Shown one piece after another: positions 46,632 through 56,011 of a stretch of 64,000 bases of DNA. The stretch is taken from NCBI GenBank assembly GCA_016703155.1, contig JADJCP010000008.1, forward strand, positions 1 through 64,000. The letters run 5' to 3'. The DNA is from Hydrogenophilales bacterium. GTDB taxonomy: Bacteria; Pseudomonadota; Gammaproteobacteria; Burkholderiales; Thiobacillaceae. Each line of letters begins with the position of its first letter. The first letter of the stretch is position 1. The notes beneath the pieces were generated by a model. That model made no database searches. It saw nothing but the letters and a program-made list of their open reading frames with translations, and was not told the origin of the DNA. The translations under genes were made by a program, and so were the position numbers.

Positions 46632-47422
46632 TTGAGCAAAATCCATATCAGGGCCGCGACAGGCAATACCGCCAGTTGGCTGTCGATGCGGTCGAGTACG
46701 CCGCCGTGTCCCGGGAGCAGGCTGCCGCTGTCCTTGACGCCGGCCTGACGTTTGATCCAGGACTCGAACAGGTCGCCGAGCACGCTCAGGACGAACAGAA
46801 ACAAGCAGGCGGCCAGGACGGTGGGCAAGCCGGGCCCTTCGGGCGTGGCCAGGAAAAAGGCGTAGACGGCGACGGCCAGAGCGCCGCCGGCGGCGCCTTC
46901 ACGGGTCTTGCCGGGGCTGATGGCAGGCGCCAGTTTGTGCCGGCCAAAGGCCCGGCCGGCGAAATAGGCCGCACTGTCGGCGACGATGGCGATAGCCAAG
47001 GCGGCGAGCAGGATCACTGCACCCTGTTCGCGCAGATGGATCAGCGCCAGAAAGGTCGGCAGCAGCAGCAGCCAACCGAGCAGCAGGGCCGGGATGCCCT
47101 GGGGCGCCGGCCAGCCGCGCGCCAGCCAGAGCGGCGCCAGGACGACCCAGAAAGCCAGCGCCGGCAGATAGGGCAGGGGGCTGTCGGACAGGTTCATGCT
47201 GTAGGCCAGGACGGCCAGCAGCAGGGTAGCGCCGGCGAAGGCGAGGGCCGCCTGACGGCCTAGTTTCACCAGTCCGGCCCACTCGTGGGCGCCAACCGCC
47301 ATGAAAATCAGCACGAATCCGGCCCAAAGCGGGGGCGGCGCATAGAACAACGCCAGCAGAAGGACCGCGACCAGACCGGTGGCGGTGAGCAGGCGCTGGC
47401 TAAGGTTGGACAAGCTGCTCAC
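46628..47422 (-). CDS. cdsA: phosphatidate cytidylyltransferase
   Basis: No ATG fits; GTG 47422 (VSSLSNLSQRLLTATG) is the likely start, overlapping uppS by 23 bp. About 264 residues, eight helices, with AYFAGRAFGRHKLAPAISPGKTREG and the signature SVLGDLFESWIKRQAGVKDSGSLLPGHGGVLDRIDS. Makes CDP-diacylglycerol. Confidence 0.92.
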   Translation of the reverse strand: MSSLSNLSQRLLTATGLVAVLLLALFYAPPPLWAGFVLIFMAVGAHEWAGLVKLGRQAALAFAGATLLLAVLAYSMNLSDSPLPYLPALAFWVVLAPLWLARGWPAPQGIPALLLGWLLLLPTFLALIHLREQGAVILLAALAIAIVADSAAYFAGRAFGRHKLAPAISPGKTREGAAGGALAVAVYAFFLATPEGPGLPTVLAACLFLFVLSVLGDLFESWIKRQAGVKDSGSLLPGHGGVLDRIDSQLAVLPVAALIWILLK

Positions 47423-48146
47423 TGGTGCGTCCGAAGCGGCGTTCGCGCTTCTGATAGGAAATGACGGCCCGATCCAGCGCCTTGGCGTTGAAATCCGGCC
47501 AAAGCGTGTCGGTGAAATACAGTTCGGTATAGGCCAGTTGCCAGAGCAGGAAGTTGCTGATGCGTTCTTCGCCGCCGGTGCGGATGAACAGATCCGGTTC
47601 CGGCGTGTCACCCAGCGACAGCCGCGCCGCGAGATCGGCCTCGCTGATTGGCTCGCCCGGGTGTGCCTTGATCCAGGCATTCATGGCGTTGAGGATGTCC
47701 CAGCGGCCGCCGTAGTTGGCGGCGACGTTGACGGTGAGCCGCTGGTTGCCGGCAGTCAGGGTCTCGCCGGATTGGATCAGTTCCTGCAAGCGGGTATCGA
47801 AGCGGCCTATATCGCCGATGATGCGCAGGCGGATACCGTTCTTGTGCATCTTGCCGACCTCGCGCTCCAGTGCCATGACGAACAGCTCCATGAGCTTGGA
47901 GACTTCGTCCTGGGGGCGGCGCCAGTTTTCCGAACTGAAGGCGAACAGGCTGAGTTGTTCGACGCCCAGCTCGATGCAATGCTTGATGACGTCCTTGACC
48001 CGCTCGACGCCTTTGACGTGACCGGCGACGCGCGGCAGAAAGCGCTTCTTGGCCCAGCGTCCGTTGCCATCCATGATGATGGCGATGTGCTTTGGGATCG
48101 CCGTCGGCTCGGGGATCGCCAGGGTGGAACTGCTGGAGGTGGGCAT
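47400..48146 (-). CDS. uppS: undecaprenyl diphosphate synthase
   Basis: 248 residues. HIAIIMDGNGRWAKKRFLPRVAGH carries the catalytic Asp. LFAFSSENWRRPQDEV, RLTVNVAANYGGRWDIL, PDLFIRTGGEERISNFLLWQ and AYTELYFTDTLWPDF complete the family motifs. Makes the C55 carrier for cell-wall sugars. Confidence 0.95.
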   Translation of the reverse strand: MPTSSSSTLAIPEPTAIPKHIAIIMDGNGRWAKKRFLPRVAGHVKGVERVKDVIKHCIELGVEQLSLFAFSSENWRRPQDEVSKLMELFVMALEREVGKMHKNGIRLRIIGDIGRFDTRLQELIQSGETLTAGNQRLTVNVAANYGGRWDILNAMNAWIKAHPGEPISEADLAARLSLGDTPEPDLFIRTGGEERISNFLLWQLAYTELYFTDTLWPDFNAKALDRAVISYQKRERRFGRTSEQLVQP

Positions 48147-48172
48147 GATCGGCTCGGGGCCTGGGCCTGGGC

Positions 48173-48731
48173 TCAGACAGCCATCAGATCCTTTTCCTTC
48201 TCGGCCAGATGCTTGTCGATTTCGGCGATGTATTTATCGGTCATCTTCTGCATGTCGTCCTGGGCGCGGCGCTCGTCGTCCTCGCTGACCTCATGGTTCT
48301 TGAGGAGCTTGTTGAGGTGGGCGATGGCATCGCGGCGGATATTGCGCACGGCGACCTTGCCGCCTTCGGCCTCGCCGCGCACCACCTTGACCAGTTCCTT
48401 GCGGCGTTCTTCGGTCATCGCCGGGATCGGCACGCGCACCATCTCGCCCATCGAGGCGGGGTTCAGACCCAGGTCGGAATCGCGGATCGCCTTTTCGATG
48501 GCGTTGCTCATCTTCTTTTCCCAGGGCTGCACGCCCAGGGTGTGCGAATCGACGATGCTGATGTTGGCGACCTGGCTGATCGGCACCAGGCTGCCGTAGT
48601 AATCGACCTTGACGTGGTCGAGGATGCCGGCATTGGCGCGACCGGTGCGCACCTTGGTGAATTCGACGCGCAAGGCCTCGACGGACTTTTTCATCTTGTC
48701 TTCGGCAGTATTCTTGATGTCGTTGATCATC
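48173..48731 (-). CDS. frr: ribosome recycling factor
   Basis: Start MINDIKNTAEDKMKKSVEAL at 48731, with GGAGAC upstream. 185 residues with KVRTGRANAGILDHVKVDYYG, VQPWEKKMSNAIEKAIRDSDLGLNP and PAMTEERRKELVKVVRGEAE. Frees ribosomes after termination with EF-G. Confidence 0.95.
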
Positions 48732-48750
48732 TCGGTCTCCTGAGTAGGGA

Positions 48751-49455
48751 TTATTGCGTGACGCGCGTGCCTTCGGATTCGCCCATCACAACACGCTTCA
48801 GCGCGCCCGGCTTGAAGATGGAAAATACCTGCAAGGGCAGCTTCTGGTCGCGGCACAGGGCGAACGCGGCCATGTCGAGCACACCCAGGTTGCGGGCGAT
48901 AGCCTCGTCGAAGCTCAAGGTCTCGTAGCGGGTCGCGCTTGGATCTTTTTTCGGGTCGGCGGTGTAGACGCCATCCACCTTGGTCGCCTTGAGCAGCAGA
49001 TCGGCGCCGATCTCGGCGGCGCGCAGGGCGGCGGCGGTGTCGGTGGTGAAGAACGGATTGCCGGTGCCGCCGCCGAAGATGACGACCCGGCCGGCCTCCA
49101 GCAGGCGTACCGCCGAGTCGCGCTCGAACGATTCGCCGACGTGGCCAATGCTGACCGCTGTCTGAACCTGGGTGGGGATACCAGCGTTCATCAGCGCATC
49201 CTTCAATGCCAGTGCATTCATCACCGTCGCCAGCATGCCCATCGAGTCCGCCGTGGCGCGGTCCATGCCCGACAAGGCGCCGGTGGCGCCCCGGAACAGG
49301 TTGCCGCCGCCGACGACGATGCCGACCTGCACGCCCAGGGCGACGACTTCATCGATCTGCCGGACGAAACCGGCCATGGTTTCTGCGTGATAGCCGAAGC
49401 TATCCGGCCCCATCAGGGCCTCGCCGGAGAGCTTCAGCAGGATGCGCTTATGCAT
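48751..49455 (-). CDS. pyrH: UMP kinase
   Basis: 234 residues from MHKRILLKLSGEALMG. GIVVGGGNLFRG, DRATADSMGMLATVMNALAL and VIFGGGTGNPFFTTDTAAALRA are the hexameric UMP kinase motifs; ATKVDGVYTADPK follows. Phosphorylates UMP to UDP. Confidence 0.95.
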   Translation of the reverse strand: MHKRILLKLSGEALMGPDSFGYHAETMAGFVRQIDEVVALGVQVGIVVGGGNLFRGATGALSGMDRATADSMGMLATVMNALALKDALMNAGIPTQVQTAVSIGHVGESFERDSAVRLLEAGRVVIFGGGTGNPFFTTDTAAALRAAEIGADLLLKATKVDGVYTADPKKDPSATRYETLSFDEAIARNLGVLDMAAFALCRDQKLPLQVFSIFKPGALKRVVMGESEGTRVTQ

Positions 49456-49513
49456 GTGGTCTCTTGTCCGTGGCAGGCGCGGGCAAGCCCGCGATGATCG
49501 CGCCCAAGGGCTC

Positions 49514-50395
49514 CTACACCTTGGAGGCGGCGGCGACTTCGGCGGCGAAGTCGGTGACCTTCTTCTCGATGCCCTCACCGACGATGAACAGCGTGAACCC
49601 GTGGCATTGCGAGCCTTTCTACTTGAGCACCTGTTCCACCGTCTGCTTGTCGTCCTTGACGAAGGGCTGGGTCAGCAGGGTGACTTCCTTGAGGAACTTG
49701 GCGACGCTGCCCTCGACCATCTTGGTGACGATCTCGGCCGGCTTGCCGGATTCGGCGGCCTTCTGCTCGGCGACGCGACGCTCGGAATCGATTAGTTCCT
49801 GGGCGACACCGGAGGCGTCCATGGCCTTGGGCTTGGAAGCCGCGACGTGCATGGCCAGATCCTTGGCCAGGGCTTCGTCACCGGTCACGTCGACCAGCAC
49901 GCCGATCTTCGAACCGCCGTGGATGTAGTTGGCCAGCTTGCCCTGCGCGGCGATGCGTACGAAGCGACGCAGACTCGTTTTTTCGCCGATCTTGCCGACC
50001 AGCTCGGTACGCACTTCCTCGACCGTCTTGTCGCCGATCTTCAGGGTGGAGAGTGCGGCAACGTCGGCCGGATTCTGGGTGACGACCATCTCGGCCAGGT
50101 TGGCGACCAGGGTCTTGAAGTCGTCGTTCTTGGCGACGAAGTCGGTCTCGCAGTTGACTTCGATCATCGAGCCGAGTTTGCCGTCGGCGGTAATGTGGAT
50201 GCCGACGATACCCTCGGCGGCGATCCGGCCGGCGCTCTTCGCGGCCTTGCTGCCGAACTTGACGCGCAGCAGTTCTTCGGCGGTCTGCATATCGCCTTCG
50301 GCCTCGTTGAGGGCCTTCTTGCAATCCATCATGGGCGCGTCGGTACGTTCGCGCAGTTCCTTGACCATGGAAGCGGTGATTTCCGCCATTTTCAT
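49514..50395 (-). CDS. tsf: elongation factor Ts with in-frame amber near the C-terminus
   Basis: Start at MKMAEITASMVKELRERTDA (50395; second ATG at 50389). Hallmarks: DAPMMDCKKALNEAEGD, the helix-loop contacting EF-Tu, and NCETDFVAKND. After QTVEQVLK there is a TAG (49619-49621). The same frame then continues KGSQCHGFTLFIVGEGIEKK and VTDFAAEVAAASKV to a stop at 49514. The tail is clearly the normal EF-Ts end, so a single nonsense codon truncates about 34 residues. Sequence error or a true truncation cannot be separated here. Confidence 0.9.
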
Positions 50396-50420
50396 ACTCC
50401 TGAAAATCTGTTCAGAATCG

Positions 50421-50446
50421 AAAAAGCGCCCCGTCTGAGGGGGCGC
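50421..50446 (-). terminator. terminator between rpsB and tsf
   Basis: On the minus strand GCGCCCC and GGGGCGC pair around a short loop and are followed by TTTTT. It lies between rpsB and tsf and may attenuate read-through, lowering tsf output relative to rpsB. Confidence 0.7.
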
Positions 50447-50486
50447 CCGGAATTGTTCGCGGGGAGCCGTGCGCTCCCCAGGCCGA

Positions 50487-51248
50487 TTACTCGGCGGCAG
50501 CCTTGTCGGAGCCGTCGACGACCTCGACGTACTCGTCATCGCTGACAGCGGCGACGATCTCGTCGACTACCTGGGTCTTGCCTTCCAGAACGGCGTCGGC
50601 GATGCCACGGGCGTACAGGCGGATGGCGCGACCCGAATCGTCGTTGCCGGGGATGACGTAGTCGACGCCCTCGGGGGTATTGTTGGAGTCGACGATGCCG
50701 ATCACCGGGATACCCAGCTTGTTGGCCTCGGTGATGGCGATCTTCTGGTAGCCGACGTCGACGACGAACAGGGCGTCGGGCAGACCAGCCATTTCCTTGA
50801 TGCCGCCCAGCGAGCGGTTCAGGTTGTCGAACTCGCGCTGCACGCGCAGGATTTCTTTCTTCGACAGGGCATCCTTGCCGGTCTCGGCGAGCATGGCCTC
50901 GGTATCCTTCAGGCGCTTCACCGACTGCTTGACGGTCTTGAAGTTGGTCAGCATGCCACCCAGCCAGCGGTGGGAAATGTAAGGCATGCCGCAACGGCTG
51001 GCTTCCTCGGCCATGATCTCGCGGGCGGCGCGCTTGGTGCCGACGAACAGGATGGTGCCCTTGTTGGCGATCAACTGGCGTACGAATTTCGCCGCATCCT
51101 CGAACAGGGGCAGCGATTTTTCCAGGTTGATGATGTGAATCTTGTTGCGATGGCCGAAGATGTAGGGGGCCATCTTGGGGTTCCAGTAGCGGGTCTGGTG
51201 ACCGAAATGGACACCCGCTTCCAGCATTTGACGCATGGTTACAGACAT
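50487..51248 (-). CDS. rpsB: 30S ribosomal protein S2
   Basis: 253 residues. MSVTMRQMLEAGVHFGHQTRYWNPKM start, AREIMAEEASRCGMPYISHRWLGGMLTN, and DALFVVDVGYQKIAITEANKLGIPVIGIVDSN are S2 hallmarks. First gene of the minus operon reaching rnhB. Its 5' leader (51249-51360) is GC-structured and could hold autoregulation by S2; I saw no definite motif. Confidence 0.96.
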   Translation of the reverse strand: MSVTMRQMLEAGVHFGHQTRYWNPKMAPYIFGHRNKIHIINLEKSLPLFEDAAKFVRQLIANKGTILFVGTKRAAREIMAEEASRCGMPYISHRWLGGMLTNFKTVKQSVKRLKDTEAMLAETGKDALSKKEILRVQREFDNLNRSLGGIKEMAGLPDALFVVDVGYQKIAITEANKLGIPVIGIVDSNNTPEGVDYVIPGNDDSGRAIRLYARGIADAVLEGKTQVVDEIVAAVSDDEYVEVVDGSDKAAAE

Positions 51249-51413
51249 GACAACTCCTAGAGTTAAGGTTGAGCCTCCATCCGCCGATACCTGATTCGAT
51301 CGGGCACCTTAACAGGGCGGATGTGTGGATTTCCCCAAAACGGGGAGGCCGGATTCTACCAGTCGGAACAAGGAATTGGAAGGATGAAGGCGCTCCGCGA
51401 ATGCCCGGAACTA

Positions 51414-52784
51414 CTATTTTTTCCGTGCCGCGCGGTCGAGTTCCTTGAGGTGCGCCAGCTTCTCGGCAATCTTGCCTTCCAGGCCGCGCGGCGTCGGCCG
51501 ATAGAACATCGGCGGTTTGGCGATCTCGTCTGGGAAATAGGTCTCGCCAGCGGCATAGGCCTCGGGCTCATCGTGGGCGTAGCGGTACTCGCGGCCATAG
51601 CCCAGTTCCTTCATCAGCCGGGTCGGTGCGTTGCGCAGGTGCACCGGCACGGCTCGGCTACTGTCTTCCTTCACGAACGAACGCGCCTGGTTGTAGGCCA
51701 GGTAGCCGGCATTCGATTTCGGCGCGCAGGCCGTAGAGAATCGCCTGCGCCAGGGCCAGTTCGCCCTCGGCGAACCCAGGCGCTCGTAGGTGTCGGCGGC
51801 GTTCAGGGCGATCTCGGCGGCGCGCGGGTCGGCCAGGCCGATGTCTTCCCAGGCCATGCGCAGAATGCGCCGCGCCAGATAACGCGGATCGGCGCCACCA
51901 TCGAGCATGCGCGTGAACCAGTACAAGGAAGCGTCCGGGTCGGAGCCGCGCACGGATTTGTGCAGGGCGGAGATCTGGTCATAAAAGGCCTCGCCACCCT
52001 TGTCGAAACGGCGCAGCGAGGGTGACAGCGCGCTGGCAACAAATTCGGCATCGGCCACGACAATTCCGGAGGTGCGCGCCGCCGAGCCGAGTTGCTCGAC
52101 CAGATTGATGAGTCGCCGAGCATCACCGTCGGCGTAGGCGACCAGCAGCTTTTCCGCTTCCGGTGCCAGGGTCAGGCCCAAATCGCCTTTTTCCAGCACG
52201 CGCTGCAACAGCGTCGCCAGTTCCACCTCGTCCAGTGAATTGAGGACATAGACCTGGGCGCGCGAGAGCAGGGCGCCGACCACCTCGAAGGACGGGTTTT
52301 CCGTGGTTGCGCCGATGAAGGTCACCAGGCCCGATTCGACATGGGGCAGGAAGGCATCCTGCTGCGCCTTGTTGAAGCGGTGAACCTCATCCACGAACAG
52401 GATGGTCCGCCGGCCCTGGCCCTGGTTCATTCGGGCGCGCTCGACGGACTCGCGAATCTCCTTCACCCCGGCCAGCACCGCCGAAATCTGGATGAAATCG
52501 GCATCGAAGTGGTGCGCCGTCAGCCGGGCCAGGGTGGTCTTGCCGACGCCGGGCGGCCCCCAGAGGATCATCGAGTGCAACCGCCCGGCGTCGAAAGTCA
52601 GGCGCAACGGCATGCCCGGGCCGAGCAGATGGCGCTGGCCGATCATCTCGTCCAGATTGCGCGGTCGAAGAACTTCGGCCAAGGGCGCACCCGATGCCGG
52701 CTGGGGATGGGGCGAAGTCTCGTCGGGCGGGGAAAAAAGATCGAACGTCACGGATTCGGTATGATCCAACTCAAGTGCGTTCAA
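51414..52784 (-). CDS. rarA: replication-associated recombination protein A, two compensating indels
   Basis: 456 residues. LRPRNLDEMIGQRHLLGPGMPLR; Walker A LWGPPGVGKTT; Walker B ILFVDEVHRF; IGATTENPSFEV. At 51720-51790 the sequence reads RANWPWRRRFST, but the neighbouring frame gives EGELALAQAILY, the family sequence. A missing C in the GCC(C)GAG run and a 2-base loss later restore the frame. The C-terminal PKSNAGYLAYNQA to MKELGYGREYRYAHDEP is normal. Works at stalled forks. Confidence 0.9.
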   Translation of the reverse strand: MNALELDHTESVTFDLFSPPDETSPHPQPASGAPLAEVLRPRNLDEMIGQRHLLGPGMPLRLTFDAGRLHSMILWGPPGVGKTTLARLTAHHFDADFIQISAVLAGVKEIRESVERARMNQGQGRRTILFVDEVHRFNKAQQDAFLPHVESGLVTFIGATTENPSFEVVGALLSRAQVYVLNSLDEVELATLLQRVLEKGDLGLTLAPEAEKLLVAYADGDARRLINLVEQLGSAARTSGIVVADAEFVASALSPSLRRFDKGGEAFYDQISALHKSVRGSDPDASLYWFTRMLDGGADPRYLARRILRMAWEDIGLADPRAAEIALNAADTYERLGSPRANWPWRRRFSTACAPKSNAGYLAYNQARSFVKEDSSRAVPVHLRNAPTRLMKELGYGREYRYAHDEPEAYAAGETYFPDEIAKPPMFYRPTPRGLEGKIAEKLAHLKELDRAARKK

Positions 52785-52893
52785 GATACCAGAAGCCCAC
52801 TCCCCCCCATATAGCGAGCTTCAATGCACGAAACACCCCCAACCGCGAGTTGGGGCTCGCCGATACCGACAACCATCGGGATTACGAACAACG

Positions 52894-53982
52894 ATGCGCT
52901 TCGCCCTGTTCTTCCTGCTCTACGGCGCCGTCCAGTTCTACTGCGCCGCCAAGACCGTCCACGGCCTGGGGTTGACCGGCCCGGGGCGCGGGTTCGCCTA
53001 TGGCTGGGCTTTACTGATGACCGTCGGCCCGCTCCTGGTATGGCAACTCGAACGCTGCGCCGACTGCCATATTCCGTCGGTGGTCGCCGCCTGGATCGTC
53101 TTTGGCTGGATGGGCTTTGCCTTTATGTTTTTCAGCGCCGGCCTGGTACTGGATCTCTACGGCGGCATTGCCCGCCTGACGCACCTGCCTCGTCCGGACG
53201 CGGCCCAGGCTTACATTGGCCTGACCGTGTTTGTGACCGCCCTGTGGATCATGGGCTTCCACAGCGCCTGGAACCCCAGAATAGAGCATCTGACGATTCA
53301 ATCCGACAAAATACCGGCCCAGGCCGACGGCCTGCGCATCGTGCAGATCAGCGACGTGCATCTTGGTGTCCTCATCGGCCGCCAACGTTTGGTCGGTTTG
53401 CTGACAGAGATCGACGCCCTGAAGCCGGATATTCTCGTTTCCACGGGCGATCTGGTCGACGCCCAGGCGCATTACCTGGACGGCCTCTCGTCCGTGTTCG
53501 CGGCCTACACGCCGCGCTACGGCAAATTCGCGGTCACCGGCAATCATGAAAGCTATGTCGGCCTGGAACATTCCCTGGCCTTCCATGAACGCTCCGGCTT
53601 CCGGCTACTGCGGGGTGACAGCGTCGATGTCGCCGGCATTACCCTGGCCGGTGTCGACGATCCCGCCGTGATCGGCGGCAGCATCGGCGAAGCGAAATTC
53701 CTCAACGATATTTCCCCGGGCCGCATGGTTATCCTGCTCAAGCACCAGCCGCGCATCGACCCGGACGCCCGACTCGACCTGCAACTCTCCGGCCACACCC
53801 ACAATGGCCAGATATTCCCGTTCAATTTCCTGGTCAAATGGGTCTACCCGATGATCCAGGGGCGCTATCCACTGGACAACGGCGGCCAGCTCTACGTCAG
53901 CCGGGGCACCGGCACCTGGGGTCCGCCGATCCGCGTCTTCGCCGCGCCGGAAATCACCCTCATCGAATTGAAGCGGCGCTGA
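52894..53982 (+). CDS. membrane-anchored metallophosphoesterase (YaeI-like)
   Basis: 362 residues. Four N-terminal helices (MRFALFFLLYGAVQFYCAAK and following). The phosphoesterase domain begins about residue 140: VQISDVHLG, VSTGDLVDA, FAVTGNHESY, LLKHQPRI and LSGHTHNGQIFP are the five metal-binding blocks in order. Related enzymes act on lipid or nucleotide phosphates. Transcribed away from rarA. Confidence 0.88.
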   Translation: MRFALFFLLYGAVQFYCAAKTVHGLGLTGPGRGFAYGWALLMTVGPLLVWQLERCADCHIPSVVAAWIVFGWMGFAFMFFSAGLVLDLYGGIARLTHLPRPDAAQAYIGLTVFVTALWIMGFHSAWNPRIEHLTIQSDKIPAQADGLRIVQISDVHLGVLIGRQRLVGLLTEIDALKPDILVSTGDLVDAQAHYLDGLSSVFAAYTPRYGKFAVTGNHESYVGLEHSLAFHERSGFRLLRGDSVDVAGITLAGVDDPAVIGGSIGEAKFLNDISPGRMVILLKHQPRIDPDARLDLQLSGHTHNGQIFPFNFLVKWVYPMIQGRYPLDNGGQLYVSRGTGTWGPPIRVFAAPEITLIELKRR

Positions 53983-54066
53983 ACCAGTACCGCCTGGTGT
54001 ACGAAGGCTTTGCCAATAAGCACACGGTTCGTGTTCTGCGCATGTGGACACACTTATGAGTAAGGC

Positions 54067-54576
54067 TCACTCGAATCCGCCATTGTCGAGGTTTTCAGGG
54101 AGTGGCTTGCCGACCTGACCGTAGGTCAGGATGCGTTTGCCTTTGTGGTCGTGCATGAATTCTTCGGCGTCGGCGCGCGTTGCCAGGGGGATCAGTTCGT
54201 GGCCCATCGGGCCATGGACATCCGAGCCGATGACGTAGAAGGCCGTGCGGGCGTCGATGCGCTTGAGTTCGTAATATTCGGTGACGACGATCTCGATGAT
54301 GTCCTGGGCGCGGTGGCCGGGGGCGTAGCGCGGCACGTTGAACACATACTTGAACAGATCCTTGGCGCCGTCAAAGTAGTGCGCGTGGCCGTCCTTGTAT
54401 CTGACGCCGGCGATCCAGTTCGGGTATTTCGAGACGACCATGCCGCAGACCGGGCAGAGGTCTTTCGGCGCGGGGTTCGGGAAGCCGGCGCCTGTGGCCA
54501 CCGTGGCCACGCCCAGGCAGAGCCAGGCGAGGCCGACGGCGAGCAGGCCGCGCCGGGAACGTGATGTCCCGGCCAT
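54067..54576 (-). CDS. nosL: NosL-family copper lipoprotein or periplasmic protein
   Basis: 169 residues. An N-terminal hydrophobic export signal (LLAVGLAWLCLGVATVATG) lacks a clear lipobox. DLCPVCGMVVSKYPNWIAGV is the NosL copper site with CxxCGM. YFDGAKDLFKYVFNVPRYAPGH and FYVIGSDVHGPMGHELIPL match the family. NosL delivers copper for nitrous oxide reductase in denitrifiers; no nosZ is in view. It follows a second NosL-like gene by 2 bp. Confidence 0.82.
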   Translation of the reverse strand: MAGTSRSRRGLLAVGLAWLCLGVATVATGAGFPNPAPKDLCPVCGMVVSKYPNWIAGVRYKDGHAHYFDGAKDLFKYVFNVPRYAPGHRAQDIIEIVVTEYYELKRIDARTAFYVIGSDVHGPMGHELIPLATRADAEEFMHDHKGKRILTYGQVGKPLPENLDNGGFE

Positions 54577-54578
54577 GT

Positions 54579-55187
54579 TCAGCTCGGCTTTTTCTGCTGC
54601 ATCATTTTCTGGCGGCGTTCTTCGCGGCGTTTGCGGATCATCAGGGTGTCCTTGGCCATGTCTTCGTAGCTGGCGGTGAGTGCGGCGGCGAAATCGCCGC
54701 TGCTGCCACCGAATTTCGATTGCGCCGTGTGGATGGCGTCGGAGTTGCCTTCATAGGCGAACTTGCCGCGCAGGGTCATGACGCCCTTCTGGCTGCCGCC
54801 GATGAGGTAGACGGCCTTGTCGACATCGATCATGGGTTTGATGTCGGCGCCGCTGGCGTTGTCGGCGGCGTAGATGGCCTTGGGTTCGCGGTCCAGGTTC
54901 ACGGCCAGGCTGATCGCCAGGCAGTGGATGGAGCAGACGCCGTCGACCAAGTCGTCGCTGTATTGCACTAGATGACGGGCATGGTGATATTCCCGGCGGT
55001 CCATTCCGCAGTACGGGCATTTGGGATATTTCTTCAGCTCGTCTTCCAGCGGCTTGGCATCGACCGGCTTCTTCGGGATGAACTGGAGCGGCGTGCCGTC
55101 GGTGTCGCAGGTGGCGGCGCGCGCCATCGGCGCGGCCAGGACGGCGGCTACGGCCAGGGGCAGTTTGAGCATTTCACGACGTTTCAT
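54579..55187 (-). CDS. second NosL-like protein
   Basis: 202 residues from MKRREMLKLPLAVAAVLAAP, with AAGGAGGT upstream. Twin-basic N-terminus and signal to ARA. KYPKCPYCGMDRREYHHARHLVQ includes CxxCGM, and VCSIHCLAISLAV adds a second Cys pair. YLIGGSQKGVMTLRGKFAY follows NosL proteins. A long basic C-terminal tail (KRREERRQKMMQQKKPS) is unusual. Probably a copper-handling partner of the neighbouring NosL. Confidence 0.72.
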   Translation of the reverse strand: MKRREMLKLPLAVAAVLAAPMARAATCDTDGTPLQFIPKKPVDAKPLEDELKKYPKCPYCGMDRREYHHARHLVQYSDDLVDGVCSIHCLAISLAVNLDREPKAIYAADNASGADIKPMIDVDKAVYLIGGSQKGVMTLRGKFAYEGNSDAIHTAQSKFGGSSGDFAAALTASYEDMAKDTLMIRKRREERRQKMMQQKKPS

Positions 55188-55213
55188 AATGACCTCCTTA
55201 GGTGGGTGAATAA

Positions 55214-56011
55214 TCATGCGAGGTGGCGCATGACACGGAAAAATTCGGCGCCGGCCAGGATGGCCTGAATGCCCAGGGCCAGCAGGGCGAGGCCGGCGAC
55301 CCGGCGCAGCCAGCGCAGCGGTTGGGCCCTCAGCCAGTGCCCCAGGGCGCCGGTCAGGGCCATGGCGGGTAGCGTGCCCAGGCCGAAGGCGAAGAGCCAT
55401 GCGGCGCCCTGCATGATGGATGCTGCCGTGGCGGCCTTCAGGGTCAGGGAAAACACCAGGGCGCAGGGCATCAGGCCGTTGAGGGCGCCGGCGGTGACGC
55501 GGCTTATCGCTCCCCCCTTAGAAAAAGCCCCCATACGGGGATAAATGGGGCTGGGGGGGATTTTTGGGGCGCTTGACTGGGTCGAGGCCGCTAAATCCCC
55601 CTTATTCCCCCTTTTGCAAAGGGGGAAGAGGCTCTTGGCGACGGCTCCACGCGTGATTTGACGGTTTGAAGCGGCAGGTCGGATTCGTCGCCAAAACCTT
55701 AAGCCAAGACTGGCCAAGCCCACCCCCATGATGGCCAGACCGGCAACGACATACAGCACGCCCTGAACCAACCCGAACGGCCCGGACAGGACGAGGGCGT
55801 TGCCCAGCGCCGCCGCCAGGCCTCCGAGAACGGCATAGGCGAGGATGCGGCCGAGGTGATAGGCGACATGCGCGCGCCAGTCCGCGCCTGCCCAGCGGCG
55901 CCCGCAGGCCATGCCGGCGCCGCCGATCAGGCCGCCGCACATGGTCAGGCAATGCCCGGCGCCGGCGATGCCGGCGAGAAAGGCGAGGCTCAGGGTCAGT
56001 TCATTGTCCAT
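55214..56011 (-). CDS. sulfite exporter TauE/SafE-like membrane protein with inserted repeat
   Basis: 265 residues. AGIAGAGHCLTMCGGLIGG and LNGLMPCALVFSLTLKAATA carry two conserved Cys pairs and are typical of the short DsbD-related (SafE/CcoS-neighbour) subgroup. Between the halves about 45 extra residues (SLFPLCKRGNKGDLAAST, PPSPIYPRMGAFSKGG) are encoded by a GC-palindromic repeat (about 55509-55635) sitting in frame in a loop. Possible role in thiol or copper export. Confidence 0.75.
   Translation of the reverse strand: MDNELTLSLAFLAGIAGAGHCLTMCGGLIGGAGMACGRRWAGADWRAHVAYHLGRILAYAVLGGLAAALGNALVLSGPFGLVQGVLYVVAGLAIMGVGLASLGLRFWRRIRPAASNRQITRGAVAKSLFPLCKRGNKGDLAASTQSSAPKIPPSPIYPRMGAFSKGGAISRVTAGALNGLMPCALVFSLTLKAATAASIMQGAAWLFAFGLGTLPAMALTGALGHWLRAQPLRWLRRVAGLALLALGIQAILAGAEFFRVMRHLA
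55509..55635 (+). repeat. palindromic CCCCC-rich repeat inside a gene
   Basis: Contains AAATCCCCCTTATTCCCCC and, after TTTTGCAAA, GGGGGAA, plus a related TCCCCCCTTAGAAAAAGCCC. It resembles the small palindromic repeat found across many proteobacterial genomes (recalled, not searched). Confidence 0.65.
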
